Of a DNA stretch of 64,000 bases, positions 1-12,319 are shown in pieces (position 1 is the first letter of the stretch; the number at the start of each line of letters is the position of its first letter). The notes under the pieces are model-generated. The model worked only from the letters and a program-made list of their open reading frames with translations. It was not told the origin of the DNA and made no database searches. A program made the translations under genes and the position numbers. Source of the DNA: Tremella fuciformis (taxonomy: Eukaryota; Basidiomycota; Tremellomycetes; Tremellales; Tremellaceae); NCBI GenBank assembly GCA_032768795.1, contig CP136496.1:868001-932000 (forward strand). Direction: 5' to 3'.

Positions 1-53
1 CTTCTTCCGCATAACACCGTCACCTCCTCACCTCCGCCCCTCCGCTCGACACC

Positions 54-3000
54 ATGTCCATCCCCGATGACCCCTTCGCTCCCACTCCCCCCTCACCACA
101 CCAGCGTCCAGTCATCACCACCTCCCTCCCTCCCTCGCGCAATGTCTCGCCAAGCGACTCGGGCCCGAGCGTCAGCACGACCCCCGGCGCTCTGCAAGCG
201 CCCCCAAACACCCAAGGGGCTAGCGGCACCAAGACCCCACGTCGCGTCCAATTCCCAGAATCCCACATCGTTCAAGTGCACGACTATCCCCGGATGACCG
301 ACTCGCCATCTGGCACGCTGGACGAGAGCAACATCGACCAGCTGCAGGAGCAGCTGCGCCGCGTACGGGACAACTCGCGGCTCCGCCGACCGCCCAGCAT
401 GCTCAGCCAAGTCAGCAGCGGAGACGTGACCGATGGCGAAGACTACGACTACCGCCTCGATGTCGATCCGCCGCCTGCTCCCCTCGAGCCGGTGACGAGT
501 GCCGGGAGCAACGCGCTGCAGGAAGGACAGGGACTGCACGCGCTGCTCGACCACGGCAGGAATGAGCTCGTAACGGGAGAGTACATCCCCATTGGAGAGA
601 CGGATGGCCTGCCCAGCATGCCCGCGCCTGGGGACAATAACGGCGAGCGGACAGAGGCGGAGACTGCGGCAGAGGCGGCGGCCGATCTCGTCAGGCAGCA
701 TACGGGCAAGTGGGGCGTTTTGAGAAGACGAGTCAAGGCACACAGCCATGCCAAGGCGCTGGCGACACCAGGAGCACGGGCGACCACGTCTGGCACTGAG
801 CCCGACCCGGAAAAGGCAGAGCAGGGGATGAGTGGCGATCGTGAGCGCAACGGTTTTGATGCGTCTTTTGCTCGCGATCGTCCAGCACACCGGCGCGCAG
901 ATAGCACCTACAGCACCGCCAGCTCGTTCGATGACGAGCCCCTCGCCATGCCCAACCTGCCCGGAGGCGCATCGGTCCTCTCTTCACTCCTTGCCCTCTA
1001 TGGCCAGCAACACCGGCCAGGTATGGAGTCGACCCGCACCTCCCTCGCTAGCTCCGCCGTCAGCTCTGAAATGTCCGATTCAGATGACGAAGATACCAGA
1101 CGCAGGAAGGAGATCGAGCAGATCCACGGCGTGCAGATTCACGACCACCCCCGCCGACCGTCTGTTGTCAGCCCCCACGACCCAAATCACCCCGACCGCC
1201 CGTCCCCGCTCCGCTCTTCCAGCACTGGCAGCATCGACCGACAAGTTGTCGAGCCGGGATTCCTCAAGGCGATTAAGCGTGCCAAGGAGCATTGGAGAGA
1301 TCGAGAAAGGCCCAAGGCAGCGCGCAGTAGCGCTGGCGTCTTCGGCGCTCTCGTTCAGAACACGGCTCATCTCTCTGGTGCAGCCACCCCAGCGGGTGCG
1401 ACCTTGGCCCCGGCATCCAGGAGGACAGGGTGGCAGTTGGACCGGTACGACTTGGGCCAGCAAGAGGATCACGAGGAGCTGCAGCGTCCGTGGCGGCCTG
1501 CCAACGAGCGATCACGCCCTGGTTCGCGCGCAGGTTCGCGGCCTTCATCGCGACCGGCTTCGATCCATTCGAGCACCATCGTGGGCGACTCCCCGCAAGA
1601 CATCAAGCCGTCTGCCAGCGATGACATGTTGTCCACACGAAGCAAGGACAGGAAGCGGCCTGGGAAGATCGATCTTACTACCGTGGCCAAGATGCCCGTC
1701 TCGGCGCTCAAGGCGGGCGGGCATGGCTTGCAAACGGCCGAGAAGTGGATCATGAGTGGCGGCAAATACACCCCGGAGGAGAAGGACGGCTATAATTTCT
1801 TCACCCCTAGACCTCTGACTGAGGAGGACATCCGGCGCAAGGAGCGGGAGAAGGAGAGGAAGAAGAGGAAGAAGGCTAGAGAGGCCAGGAAGAAGCAGGA
1901 GATCTTTGTAAGTCACCTCGATCCCCCTAGCCTTGCACCAGGGTCTCGCTAACCCTCATCAGATCATTCAGCATGTTGCCGCATACATACAGCGACAACA
2001 ATTTATCCTCAAGCTGGCTCGGGCGTTGATGATGTTCGGTTCACCATCACATCGACTAGAAACACAGATTCAGGCTACCGCAAAGGTGCTTGAGATCAAC
2101 GCTCAGGTCGTCTATCTCCCTGGTCTCATGCTGGTCTCCTTTGGCGATGACGCGACGCATACCTCTGAGACCAAGTTCTTGAAGCAAGCGACGGGTCTCG
2201 ATCTTGGCAAACTCCTTGCGACGCATCACCTGTACTGGAATGTCGTCCATGACCGCATGTCGGTCGAGCAGGCCAGCAAGGATCTCGATGTCCTGATGAC
2301 CACTCCCGTGTACTACGCGTGGTGGCAGGTGTTGATTATCGGTGCCCTCTGCTCTGCTTTTATCTGCGTCATTGCCTTTTACGGGTACGTCATCGTCTTA
2401 TTTGGTGACCTCATTGACACACAGATCTTTCATCGATGCCCTCATTGCCATGCCACTGGGTGTCACGTTGTGTGGCGTGCAAATCCTCGTGGCGCGAAAC
2501 GACATGTTGTCCAACATGTGAGCAGCTCTTGCGATGCGGACATGTGCATGAGCTGATGGGCAGATTCGAGATTGCCATTGCCTGCATCATATCCTTCGTC
2601 GCGGCTGCCCTCGCGTCAACGGGCTACTTCTGTTACACAGCCGTCGTGTCCGGCGGTGTTGTGCTCATCCTCCCTGGATACATCGTCTTGACTGGAGCTC
2701 TTGAACTCGCTTCTCGGAACATCACTGCCGGTGCTGTGCGTATAGGCTACAGCGTCATCTACTCCCTCTTCTTGGCATTTGGCATTACGATCGGCGCCGA
2801 GATATACCGCAAGATCACCGGGTTGAACGTTGTCGGCGCAGACGACTACACCTGTGCAACGACGCATGATTCAGCCCACTGGTGGTTGATGACCCCGAGC
2901 GCGTACTGGTGTATGTATCGCTTCTCTCAGCTGTGGGACACAACTGACGTTCAGACTTCCTCTGCTGTCCAGGCTACTCGTTGTTCCTCAGTCTGCGCAA

Positions 3001-3418
3001 CCAACAGCCCCTCTTCGCGAAAGAGCTGCCTGTCATGGTGCTCATCTCCGTCGCCGGCTGGGTGTCGAATCACTTCTCCGGCCTGGCCTTCGTCAATCGC
3101 TCCGACATTGTCTCGGCCATCGGCTCCTTTGTAGTCGGCACGCTCGGCAACATCTACGGTCGCTTCACCCATGGCTCCAGCTTCCCCGTGACGGTCACTG
3201 GGATCCTGTTCCAGCTGCCCTCTGGACTCGGCAACGGCGGTATTTTCAGCTTTGCCGCGCAGACAGACAGCACGGAAGCATGGAGCGACGCGTTCAATGT
3301 CGCCCAGCAGCTCGTGTCGGTCGCCATTGGTCTCACGGTCGGCCTGTTTGTCAGTGCGATTGTCACGCATCCGTTTGGTCTTTCGAGACGGAGCGGTTCT
3401 GGCATATTCGCTTTCTAG
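54..3418 (+). CDS. PRM10: Prm10/ThrE-family multi-span membrane protein
   Basis: Five exons fit by frame and splice sites: 54-1907, 1963-2384, 2425-2517, 2564-2910 and 2955-3418, giving about 1059 residues. The first ~600 residues are a disordered Ser/Pro/Arg-rich cytoplasmic tail that ends in a Lys/Arg/Glu stretch. The tail is followed by the conserved threonine/serine exporter-like (ThrE, DUF1212) region beginning FILKLARALMMFGSPSHRLE, with about ten hydrophobic segments and a characteristic ALRNQQP-like LSLRNQQP motif before the second half. Yeast Prm10 is a pheromone-regulated member of this family; bacterial ThrE exports threonine and serine. The substrate of the fungal proteins is unknown. 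The start is the first ATG of the long open frame and lies only 53 bases inside the window, so an upstream exon cannot be excluded. Family call is firm; transported substrate is not claimed. Confidence 0.85.
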
Positions 3419-5524
3419 GTGTCTCTTCCCTTGCCCGCTATACAGATGTAGACAATAGACTATCTGCGTGTGTGTATATATGCATGTGTCCTGCGACAAT
3501 CACGAGGAAGAGGCTTATCGGCCGGACCATGGTCTATGGTCCAATGAGCAGGTGCGGGGAGATCTGCGGATCTGCTTCTCCCCCTGCCCTGCAAACGAGA
3601 CGCCACGCAAAGCTTGTACTCCAGCGAGCCGAACTTGACCTGAGCAGGACAGGCAGGGCAGGCTAGGGAGGGGCATGGCACAATCACTCGCCATACTCGC
3701 CTTGCTCGCTCGTCCACTTTTCGCCCCATCGCACTCGCCCCATCTTGAAAAGATGTCCCCAACCTTCGCCCTCATCTTGCATCGTTCCAGCTGCGTGCTC
3801 GTCAGAGATCTATGCATGCAGGAAGCAGCGGGCGGATGGCTTTTTTTGCAACCTATATCAGGAACCAGAGTCAAATGGTCTCTCCCCTTGTCTATGTAGC
3901 CCGAGTACCGAGTCAGGGACAAGAGGATGCTCACTCTCGCCGTGCCGCCCGAGACTCACTCTGCTCTGCTCAGCTGATTAACGTTGCTCCCTGGCTGCCT
4001 GGCTGCATCCTCCCTGCACACCGCTCTGCATCTCGCCGGGGTTGCTCCGCCAGCCTGAGCTACGTCCACTACCTGGTGAAGAGCTGCACCTACGACTCTT
4101 CTCTCGGCACGACGCTTCTCCATCCTGGGCTGCTCTACGCTACGCTGCACTCGCCCGCCCACTCGCTGATTCGGAATGACCTGCGGCAGTGGAACTCGTA
4201 CTCGGCTCGTGTCGGCTTGATCAGCTGAAAAGCAAGCAACCTACGTACTCTTTCACTCTTCTTTTGATCCGTCCGTCTCTCCGTACTTCCGACTAGCAGC
4301 TGCTCATAGCACATAGCAGCATCAAGCTAGCAGCAAAGCCGCCGGGAACGACCTCACGAGCGTTGCATCCACCTCTCTTCACCTCCTCACCCCTCGCACT
4401 CTCCATCAGCGCCCCTCCCGCCACCACCTCCTTCTCCCTCTCCCTCGACATCCCTCTCGGTCTCACTCGGCATCGCTGCCCTTACTTCTTTGGGCGAACA
4501 CGAGTCATCATCTCATGGCATCGCCAGCACCCATCGCACTCGTTTGATGCCGCTCCTCCTCGCCTGATCATCGCTCCGCTTCGCTTCGCTCCTTCGTCGA
4601 CCTCTACTCGCTTGCCTGGAATCGTGATAGCGATATCGATCTTGCAGATCCTCCCTCGGTCAAGCTTCGGTCCTGGTGAGCACTCCCTTTGCCCCTCTGC
4701 CTCATCTCCTCCCCTCTCCCTGGCCCAGAAGCCTCCCCTGCAGCACGAGCGTTCTCCTTTATCCCTCGCCCACCCTCACTCGCCAAACCTTCACGCCGGC
4801 CTGCACCCGCCGTGTCAAAGGCTGCTCAGCCCTCCTCCCCTCCTCCTCCGAGCCGTACGGTCGGCTCAGGCGCCTTGCAGAAACGGAGCGGCGGACCTTG
4901 TTTCCCAGTTCTGGTTCTCGGCGTCGCAGAGGAGAAAGGAGCGCGCCGAAGGGGGTCAAGGGAGGATGGATGACGGGCGGTCATTCATCTGGCCCCCAAG
5001 CCCATCCTTCTCACACCCACCACCACCACCCCTCGAGGCGATCCGTTTCATCCCCCTTTCCCAGCTCGCAAACCTCGACCGTCGGGACTCGCTTCTCATG
5101 GTCACCGCATCTCATGTGGGACCGCGGCGGCCCCCTTGTCGATGCCCTCGCCGTCCCTTCCCCCATCCACCACCTCCTTCCTCTTCCTGGTCCCCCTTTG
5201 CCCAATTGCGCTCCCACCCGCTGCCCCGCCCAAGCGCTTCCTTCCCACACCGACCTTTGTCCCCTCTGCGCTCGCGTCCCTGCTCTCCACGCTCCCGCGA
5301 GGTCGCCCGGGAACCTCTTATACCCACCCGCCCACCCAAAACCATCTCTTGCTGCTGCCTCGTTCACATCGTTCCCTGCGCACACCGGGCCCTCGCCTTT
5401 CGGAATCATCTGGACGTCCACGTCCGCGTCTGCTCCCACACTTTGACTTCAGAGCGTCGCGAGCTCCAGACCCAGCCCTTCTTCGCCTTTGGACGAGCGC
5501 AGCTCCGCGGGACGTGCAGCTGAC
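3419..5524. promoter_or_regulatory. Long non-coding region and C+T-rich leader of the CSL gene
   Basis: About 2.1 kb without a convincing gene. 3419-4360 shows no coding signal and no tRNA. From about 4360 the plus strand becomes strongly C+T/Pro-codon rich, which is typical of basidiomycete promoters and 5' leaders. Open frames here are long only because stops are scarce in this composition. A possible leader intron donor (GTGAGC) sits at about 4675. An ATG-initiated frame, 4966-5523, ends with TGA one base before the CSL ATG (see findings). Confidence 0.5.
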
Positions 5525-8500
5525 ATGTCGCCCCAACAGATCCAGACCCAGACCCATCCCTCCCCCTCCCCCTACCTCGCCCCGGCGGCCCTCCCCTCCC
5601 AGCTCCCGCTGCCGACGGGCCCGTCGCCGACACCTGCTCCCCGTCGCCCGCACATACACACCTCGGGCCTGTCCTTCGACTCCCAGTCACGCCCGAGAAG
5701 CTCGATCAATCCCTCGGTCAGCAGGCACACTTCTCCTCTCTCGCTGCGCCCCCCGGCGCGCAAGCGATCGTACTCGTTCTCTCTCCCAACCATTCACAGC
5801 GCCTCCTTGCTGGATCTGAATGACGGTATGTCCTGGGCACAGTGGCAACAGGGTGTATGTCCTTTTCTCCCAGCCTTCCTATCACCAGCTGATTATGAAA
5901 GCCGATTTCCATGGAACCCCACTCCCAGCAATACCCCTTCGCCTCTTCGACCCAGACCCAAGATGAGAAGCAGAGTTTAGGTTTCGAGCCTGGGCAGAGC
6001 GATATCCTCGGTCTGACCCAGAACGCCTTCAACCCGCCAGGACCGAGCCAATATGCGAATCTTCAGCAACCGTCCTTCCAGTACCGACCCTCTCTCGCAC
6101 TAGACACGACCGGTGTACCGGCCGGATACCAGCTCCAATCTGCTCAATCTTCCAACCCGCCATCAGGTCTGGGCACCGATGTCGGCTCGAACCACGAGAC
6201 CGAGCGTCTCACTACCCCTCACTTGTCCCAATACACCTTCGACCCCTCCTATGGCTATAACATGTCCAACGCAGGCTCGGCATACACGACCCCCTTGGAT
6301 CCACACGACCCCTCGGGCGGGTGGAACAATACCTCTTATCGCAACTTCCTCCCCAATCCTTATCAGCCCGCGCACTCGTTCCCCACTTCCATGCAACACA
6401 ACTACGGCACCATTTCCCCCTCGCAGCTTGGCCAACAGCACCTCCTCAAGCAGACGAATGCCTTCAATGCCATGAGCATGGAAAGCAGAGGATCGACGTC
6501 ATCTGCCAGCTCGACAGAAGGCACGGAGCATTGGAACGTGGACGGTCTGGAGAACTGGAACCCCCTTCGAGGCGCCTTGTTGCCCATGGCGGCGAATGGC
6601 GGCTCTGTCCCAGAACCGAATCGGTCATCCCCAGATCCCCTCTCGACTTACCCGACGCAGCCCTTGGCCTCTCCCGGCACACTCGATGCTGCCATCCGGG
6701 AGTACGTCTCTTCGCCTAATCGCCTGACTTTTGGGGAGCGCAAGATCGTCGTCATGAGTCCCAAGGTTGGCCAAAAGTCATACGGCACCGAGAAGCGCTT
6801 CTTGTGTCCGCATCCTCAGGCTGCTCTCATCGGTCAGGCATGGTGGACAAAGGCGCCCGATGGTTGTCCCGTATCGCCGATCTTCCCTCCTCGTGTCAAC
6901 ATCTCCCTCGCTGGTGAAACCCCCGTCAAGGACGCCATTGTCAGCTGGACGACGGTCGCGGCCAAGAATATCGATGAGAAGATCAACACTAGCGCTATCA
7001 TGCCTAGCGACGCCCCGTTCCTGGGCAATGTGGCCGGACGAAATCTTCACATTTCCGACAACGACGGCAAGCGTCGGGAAGTCAAGGCTTTGGTCACTGT
7101 GAAAGCCCCTCTGAAGCACAATGCTGGTCCGAATGGTTGGGGTCCGCAAAAGGGTATGTTGACGGATATCTCGAATGACGAGATTGTCGGTGTCTTCGAG
7201 AGCAAGGAGATCAAGGTCATTTCCAAGCCAAGCAAGAAGAAGAGCAGCAAGATGGGCGAACGTGAGCTGCCAGCTGGGCAGGACCATCGACGCCAAGCTG
7301 ACGATCCAGTCCTCATCAATCATGGCACGACCATTGCCCTGTTCAACCGGGTCAAGTCGCAGACCACATCGACTCGTTATCTCTCTGTCCAGACAGATAT
7401 GACGAGGTTCACCGGCTCAGACGGCAAGCCCGTCACGGGTGCGCGACCGCCTCCGATACCCAGTGCCAACACCCTCTTCCCTGGTTTCACAGCGAATGCC
7501 AATGTTTGGGAGTCATTCATCATCTGGCTCGTCGACCCGAGCAAGCCTGTCGGACCGTCTTATGCCCCTCCTTTGCAGCCCGACTGGCCTTCCGCACCGG
7601 CGAATGCCATCCCGCAACAGACCTTGGCGCCCGTCATCAGATACAACTCGACAGTCGTCCTGCAGTCTTTACAGACGGGAATCTGCTCGCCTGTCCTCGT
7701 CATCCGTCGCGTCGAGCAAGACGCCGAGGTGGTCGGTATGGATGGCCAGCATACCGAGTCGATCAACCTGCCTTGCTGCCCCGAAGGCGAGTTGCCCGGT
7801 GATCCCGTATCGCAGTTGCAGAAGGTCGCCTTTGAGGCGTACCGCGTGGAGGCAATGTCGTACGCTGCTCAAGACCCTCGGTATGGCGGCATGTGGCTTT
7901 CTTGCGATCAGGAGGCTGTTCAGAGCAAGATGGTGCAAGCGGAAAGGAAGTGGTCGCCTATCCCGCAGCCCACCCGCAAGTCCTCGTCTGTCCCCTCCAC
8001 CCCTCAACAGCGCTTTGGCGTCTTGCCTATGACACCGCACAATTCGTCCATCAACCTTCCATCTACTCCCTCGTCGCCCATATCCTCCTCGTCGAGTACC
8101 GCAGACTACTTTGGACCTCATTCTCGCAAAGCTTCCTCCTCGTCGCTGTTCTCGCCCAATGGCGGTGATGTGCCTTTGCCGAATATGGCGTTGAATGATG
8201 TCGGACCCGTCAGGCGTCAACGGACAGGATCAACCGGTCGAGGGCCCATGGGCCGGCCGATGGCACACCACAAGCGCAAGTCTACCGATCATTCCGCCTC
8301 GTCCTCGTACGACCATCTGCCCTCTCTTGCTCAAGCAGCGTCGTCGCTGGACTCGCCGAGCAGAGTGCAGTGGACGTTGGATGTTGGGGATGTCTGCATC
8401 TGGAGCATAGTCAGCACAGAGCAGGTGACCTACACATTCTATGTCCCGCCCTACGTGGAGAATTACAAAGAGCCCGTGGCTCCCTTCCCAAGTCTCAGCC

Positions 8501-8943
8501 GAGCCCTCCCTCCGAACGCTGGGGCTGACATGGGCCCGCCGAGGTTGAACCATCAGTGGACCAACATGACTGGGATGCCGCTGGTCACTTTGTGAGTATT
8601 CTTCACGGATGAAGAGATGACAGGGCGCTGATGACCAGCTACGGGAAGAACTTTGTCAAGAAGCCAGACCAGACACCGCGATGGAGCATCTACTACGGGC
8701 CGCAGCCTGCGTCGTATAATGAAGTGCGGTGGTGAGCCTTCTTCACATTCAGTAGCGATGCCTCTTCTGATCTCCAGCCACGAAGTCATGGCTGCATCTG
8801 AGCCGGCCCCATCGAATTCTGCACCCCAGCACGCCGACCCCAATGGACAGTCCCACATTTTCATGGTGCGGGACGACGGACAATGTATCCTACCCACTTC
8901 GCTCGTGTACCCCACGTCGACGTCAACGTCAACGTCGGCATGA
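5525..8943 (+). CDS. CSL (CBF1/RBP-J/Suppressor of Hairless/Lag-1) family transcription factor
   Basis: Exons 5525-5854, 5902-8591, 8639-8731 and 8778-8943 join in frame to about 1092 residues. The long N-terminus is disordered (Pro/Ser/Gln-rich). The CSL core starts near residue 385 with RLTFGERKIVVMSPKVGQKS, then SYGTEKRFLCPHP, matching the Rel-homology N-terminal DNA-binding domain. The beta-trefoil domain follows, including EIKVISKPSKKKSSK and ALFNRVKSQTTSTRYLSV. The C-terminal Rel-like domain contains YGKNFVKKP and ends near MVRDDGQCILPTSLVYPT. The protein binds GTGGGAA-type sites as a nuclear regulator; in fission yeast, relatives Cbf11 and Cbf12 control lipid metabolism and adhesion, and fungi have no Notch. 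A Ser-rich insertion (about 7980-8290) interrupts the beta-trefoil/C-terminal part, as is common for the larger fungal class. The last residues are an added Thr-Ser repeat encoded by a hexanucleotide repeat. Confidence 0.9.
8914..8937 (+). repeat. Hexanucleotide tandem repeat (ACGTCR)x4 at the CSL C-terminus
   Basis: Four copies of ACGTC followed by G or A are read as Thr-Ser repeats immediately before the CSL stop codon. The tract is short and could vary in copy number without changing frame. Confidence 0.7.
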
Positions 8944-9283
8944 TTGATATTCACGAGGAAGATTCTATAGACAACTGCATCGCTTGGCAACGTGTATTCT
9001 ATCGCACATAGAATAGAGATCTCCCACTTTTCGTCTTGGCGAAACCCGAGTGTAGTCGTATCTTCTGTACAACAGCCAACAGCCACAGTCACCTTCACCT
9101 TCTCGCGGTACCTTCACTCATCAATGCATGTGCATCTCGGACATTGTTTGCGCGATGCGGTGCGGACGTGGTCCGCCAACTGATTGTATTTGTGATGTAT
9201 GCTCTAAATGTGTTAGATAGACCAAGATGCCCAATGTCCCTCTCCCTCTCCCTCTGTCGCCCACGCCCAAGCCCTCCCTAGGG
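8944..9283. other. Convergent intergenic region
   Basis: 340 bases between the CSL stop and the stop of the minus-strand beta-helix gene. They presumably hold both 3' untranslated ends. A short CCCTCT-type tract lies at about 9238-9260. No gene or structured element is seen. Confidence 0.5.
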
Positions 9284-11558
9284 CTAGAAGATCTTAGCGC
9301 CCTTCTTGACGGAGCCCGAGGTCTTCCTCCACCGACGCAAGACGCTCATGGCGATCCACAAGAGGCTCGCCGCGCCCGCCACGACACTCAGGGGCCCCAG
9401 CCAGCTCGTCTCGCCCGCGTCGTCCTCCTCGTCCTCTTCCTCTGCCTCTGCTACCACCGGCCTCTCCTGCCGGACGTATCCGCCTTCCCTGCTCGGCGGC
9501 GGCTTGTACGAGTGGTCCTCCTCGGCGTCGCCCACGACCGGGCGGCCCGCGTCGGCTTTGCGCTCTTCGGGCGTGGCGCCGGGTCGCAAGAGCGCAAGTT
9601 CGTTGAATAGGCCTTGTAAATCCTTTTGGCGGGCCCGCTGCCATGTCAGCTTGCCCAAAGCCAGATCTGGTCTGGACACGCACCATGCTGTCGTTTGTAA
9701 AGATGTTCATTCGCTCCAGTTCGACCTTGAGGCCTGCGACCATCGACTCGAGGTGTTTCTCCCTCTGCTCGAGCTTCGACAGCCGCGCAGCGGTCGAGTC
9801 GCCAGACCCGACAGCCGTGTCGGCAAAGTCGTCGACGGCCGCATCGGCGCCCATGTCTGGCAGAGGCTCGCTGTTGTCTCGCACAGTCAGGCCCTGCTCG
9901 ACTTGGTTCGTCAGGCCGTCCATGGCCTTCAGGATGTTCATCTGATAGCTGACCAAAGCCTCGGTCACGCGTGTGTCCTACTTGTCAGCTGAGGGTTGTG
10001 CCAGTCAGCTGAGGCAGCTGACCAGGGGCGCTTTGTTCGCTTGCGGGTTCTCGGCCTCTTCGGCGGCTTTGCGGGCCTCGATCGCAATTGGAGAATCTCT
10101 GAATCGCCACGCTTTCCAGGGCACGCCTCCGACAGGCGGTGGGTTGACGCAGATGACTATCCGTCAGTCCTATCGCTTCACGGCTTTCCCGATACTCACT
10201 GAACTCCACTTCGCCGTTGACAAACTCGTCTTGGAACGTGCCAGTGGAGCTACTGCGATGAATGAGGAAAGGAGTCGAGTAGTGATTCTTCGGCGCCTGA
10301 GGACAACGGGGACCCTCGACACTGCTGAACGCGGCATCATCGGCAATCATATTGCGCAAGATGGTGAAGTCGGTAGCGGATGAAATGACGATGCCGTAGC
10401 CAAAGTGAGGCCCGTGCAGCGTGTTATCGACAATTGTTCCCGAGTGAATGATGGCATCCACATCGTCAAACCAGGTCGTCTTTCCGACAGCGATACCGAT
10501 CTTCATGTACCGAGCCAAGGCGTAGATGTCGTTGTGGTGAATGAGGACGTCCGAGTAGTCCCCGTCCCATGGATCAGAGTCAACCATGTTGATGCCTCGA
10601 CGTCAGTGATCGGCTATGGAGTGGATAGCTAGTCCTCACCTCCCAACATGACCCGGGTCTTTGAGAAGATCTCGTTGTGCCGTACTTCTGTGCCGACCGC
10701 AGTGAAGAGAACGATGGCAGCATCGGTGGTGTCGTATACGACCTGAATGTCAGATTGCGCAGCGTGGCATAGTGTAAGATTCACGTTCTTCTCGATGAGG
10801 GACTCCTTGCAGGCCACACTGATCCCATCTGCCCATGGCTTTCCCCAAGGCAGCGTCTGATCGATGGTGCCATCATACTCGTCGTCTCTTTCTTCGCCAC
10901 ATGGCCCCTGCGGCATGAGCACCTGGGTTCTTGCCCCGACAGGGGACTCACAATCTCATTCCCGAAGACATGCGCTTTCCGACATTGCATGTCGTCTCCC
11001 TCCCGGAAGTGCAGCGCACTCCATCCTCTCGGCTCGTACAGCCTGCAATCCCGTACAATCTGGCCCTCCGAGTTGCCCATCTGCAACATGGCCCCTCCAG
11101 ACGGTATGCGCAGCATGAGCGGCCGGTTGCCGTTGACCTCGAGCGACCGCACAGTCACAGCATTACATTGCTTGCAGTCGGCCCTACACTATCAGCTCCG
11201 TCATTGTTCCCAGGTCAATTTGCTGACTGTATTGCTGCACTTTGCTCTTCTCCCTCGACGATGAGCAGCGCCCTCTCGCGCCCGGTCGGATTCCCCTCGG
11301 TCGTCAATGTCTGCCTCGCAGCGGTGAACACGACCGGGTTCTTGAGCCGGTGGACCGAGTTCTTGCAGAGCGTGACCGTCGTCCCCTTGCCGCCTGCAAG
11401 ATCAGTTCCTAGTGCTGCTGGTATCGCACAGACCGACCTTTGAGGAACGCCTCGTTGATCTGCCGCTCGTCCCCCGACGACAGACACTTGAGGGCCTTTG
11501 AGCCTGCCGCAGCCGAGGCTATCGGCAGAAAGAACAGGCACAGCGAAGAGAGGAGCAT
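9284..11558 (-). CDS. Secreted right-handed parallel beta-helix protein with C-terminal membrane anchor
   Basis: The start at 11558 gives a clean signal peptide (MLLSSLCLFFLPIASAAAGS). Exons then join by frame through several 45-80 nt introns. The middle, roughly 10200-11400, has repeated short strands with Asn/Ile/Val ladders such as VLIHHNDIYALARYMKIGIA and SGTIVDNTLHGPHFGYGIVI, the hallmark of pectate-lyase-like right-handed beta-helices (Pfam beta_helix). The C-terminal part has a Pro-rich piece (ICVNPPPVGGVPWKAWRF), a coiled-coil stretch (ARLSKLEQREKHLESMVAGL), an acidic tail, and a single membrane span (LGPLSVVAGAASLLWIAM) followed by a short basic tail RRWRKTSGSVKKGAKIF. This suggests a type I surface or secretory-pathway protein acting on or binding carbohydrate. 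No catalytic triad could be assigned by eye, so enzyme activity is not claimed. One or two exon joins near 10000 and 10620 remain less certain. Confidence 0.75.
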
Positions 11559-12226
11559 GCGGGTGTTGCCTGCCCTGCGAGCCTGATGTCGAGTCTATGC
11601 TGCTTCTTCTGTCCCAGCTCTGGCAAGTCGATGGGTTGTCCAGACGAATGATACAGGACGAAAGAGCGGACGAGGATCTCGCCCGTTTACGCGACACGTC
11701 GAATTGCTTGGCCAGTTGAGACGGTGGATTACATTTTGGACCCTGAAAATCGGATTGGCCGTGTTCCCGGGGCGCCAGTCAAGTCCTCTAATCAGCGTAG
11801 CTCTTACGGGGCGAATTTCTGCGGGTGTCCCTGGAACGAAAACGGTAAATGGGGGAATTAAATAAGAAAATTCCGGCCATTCTGATTTCATCAGCACAAT
11901 CCTAATATGCATTGTGTCCTTGCCAAATTGCCTTTCATCAGAGAATAAAGATCTATGCATGAGGCTGATGCATGGAATGATCTCTGTAGCAGAACCAATC
12001 GCCTACATAGCTACTGCCATACCCTGCCCTATCATTGCACCAAAATGGTTACAATAGCGCAAGTCTGACAAGACTGCAATAGGCTTGCCAGGTGGCAGCT
12101 GTGACATAGCCCCTGTGACCAGCTTGGCATGCCTATGATCATCTGATCAGCCTAGCATGCCCAACAAGCACTTGCGCATCTCTTGATGAAGTGCTTTAGC
12201 TTGCAACTAATCAATGTTCTACAGTA

Positions 12227-12319
12227 CATCCGGCTTTGCCGGATGCTTGACCCGTAAGGGCTGCGATGGCTGCGCCGCTAGGCGCAAGGGGGGGTCTTGG
12301 GGGGGTGTCCCACCCCCCC
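12227..12319. repeat. Three consecutive perfect hairpins
   Basis: Three perfect inverted repeats lie within 93 bases: CATCCGGC-ttt-GCCGGATG (12227-12245), TGCGCC-gcta-GGCGCA (12271-12286) and GGGGGGGTG-tcc-CACCCCCCC (12299-12319). A second G-run (seven G) precedes the last one at about 12288-12294. Such G/C-run stem-loops resemble dispersed repeat ends in fungal genomes, but this is only a resemblance. Confidence 0.7.

Noticed and set aside
93..890. Minus-strand open frame opposite the Prm10 N-terminus
   Set aside because: It lies within the coding exon of a recognised family member and its sequence has no domain or sensible codon use.
4363..5523. A Pro-rich 386-codon open frame as a separate gene
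   Set aside because: It has no ATG at its beginning and its length is explained by low stop frequency in C-rich DNA; only the later ATG portion is kept as a possible upstream frame.
9294..9968. The 9284-9968 exons as an independent short membrane protein gene
   Set aside because: Good splice sites connect them in frame with the upstream beta-helix exons, and there is no ATG with promoter-like context between them; kept as an alternative only.
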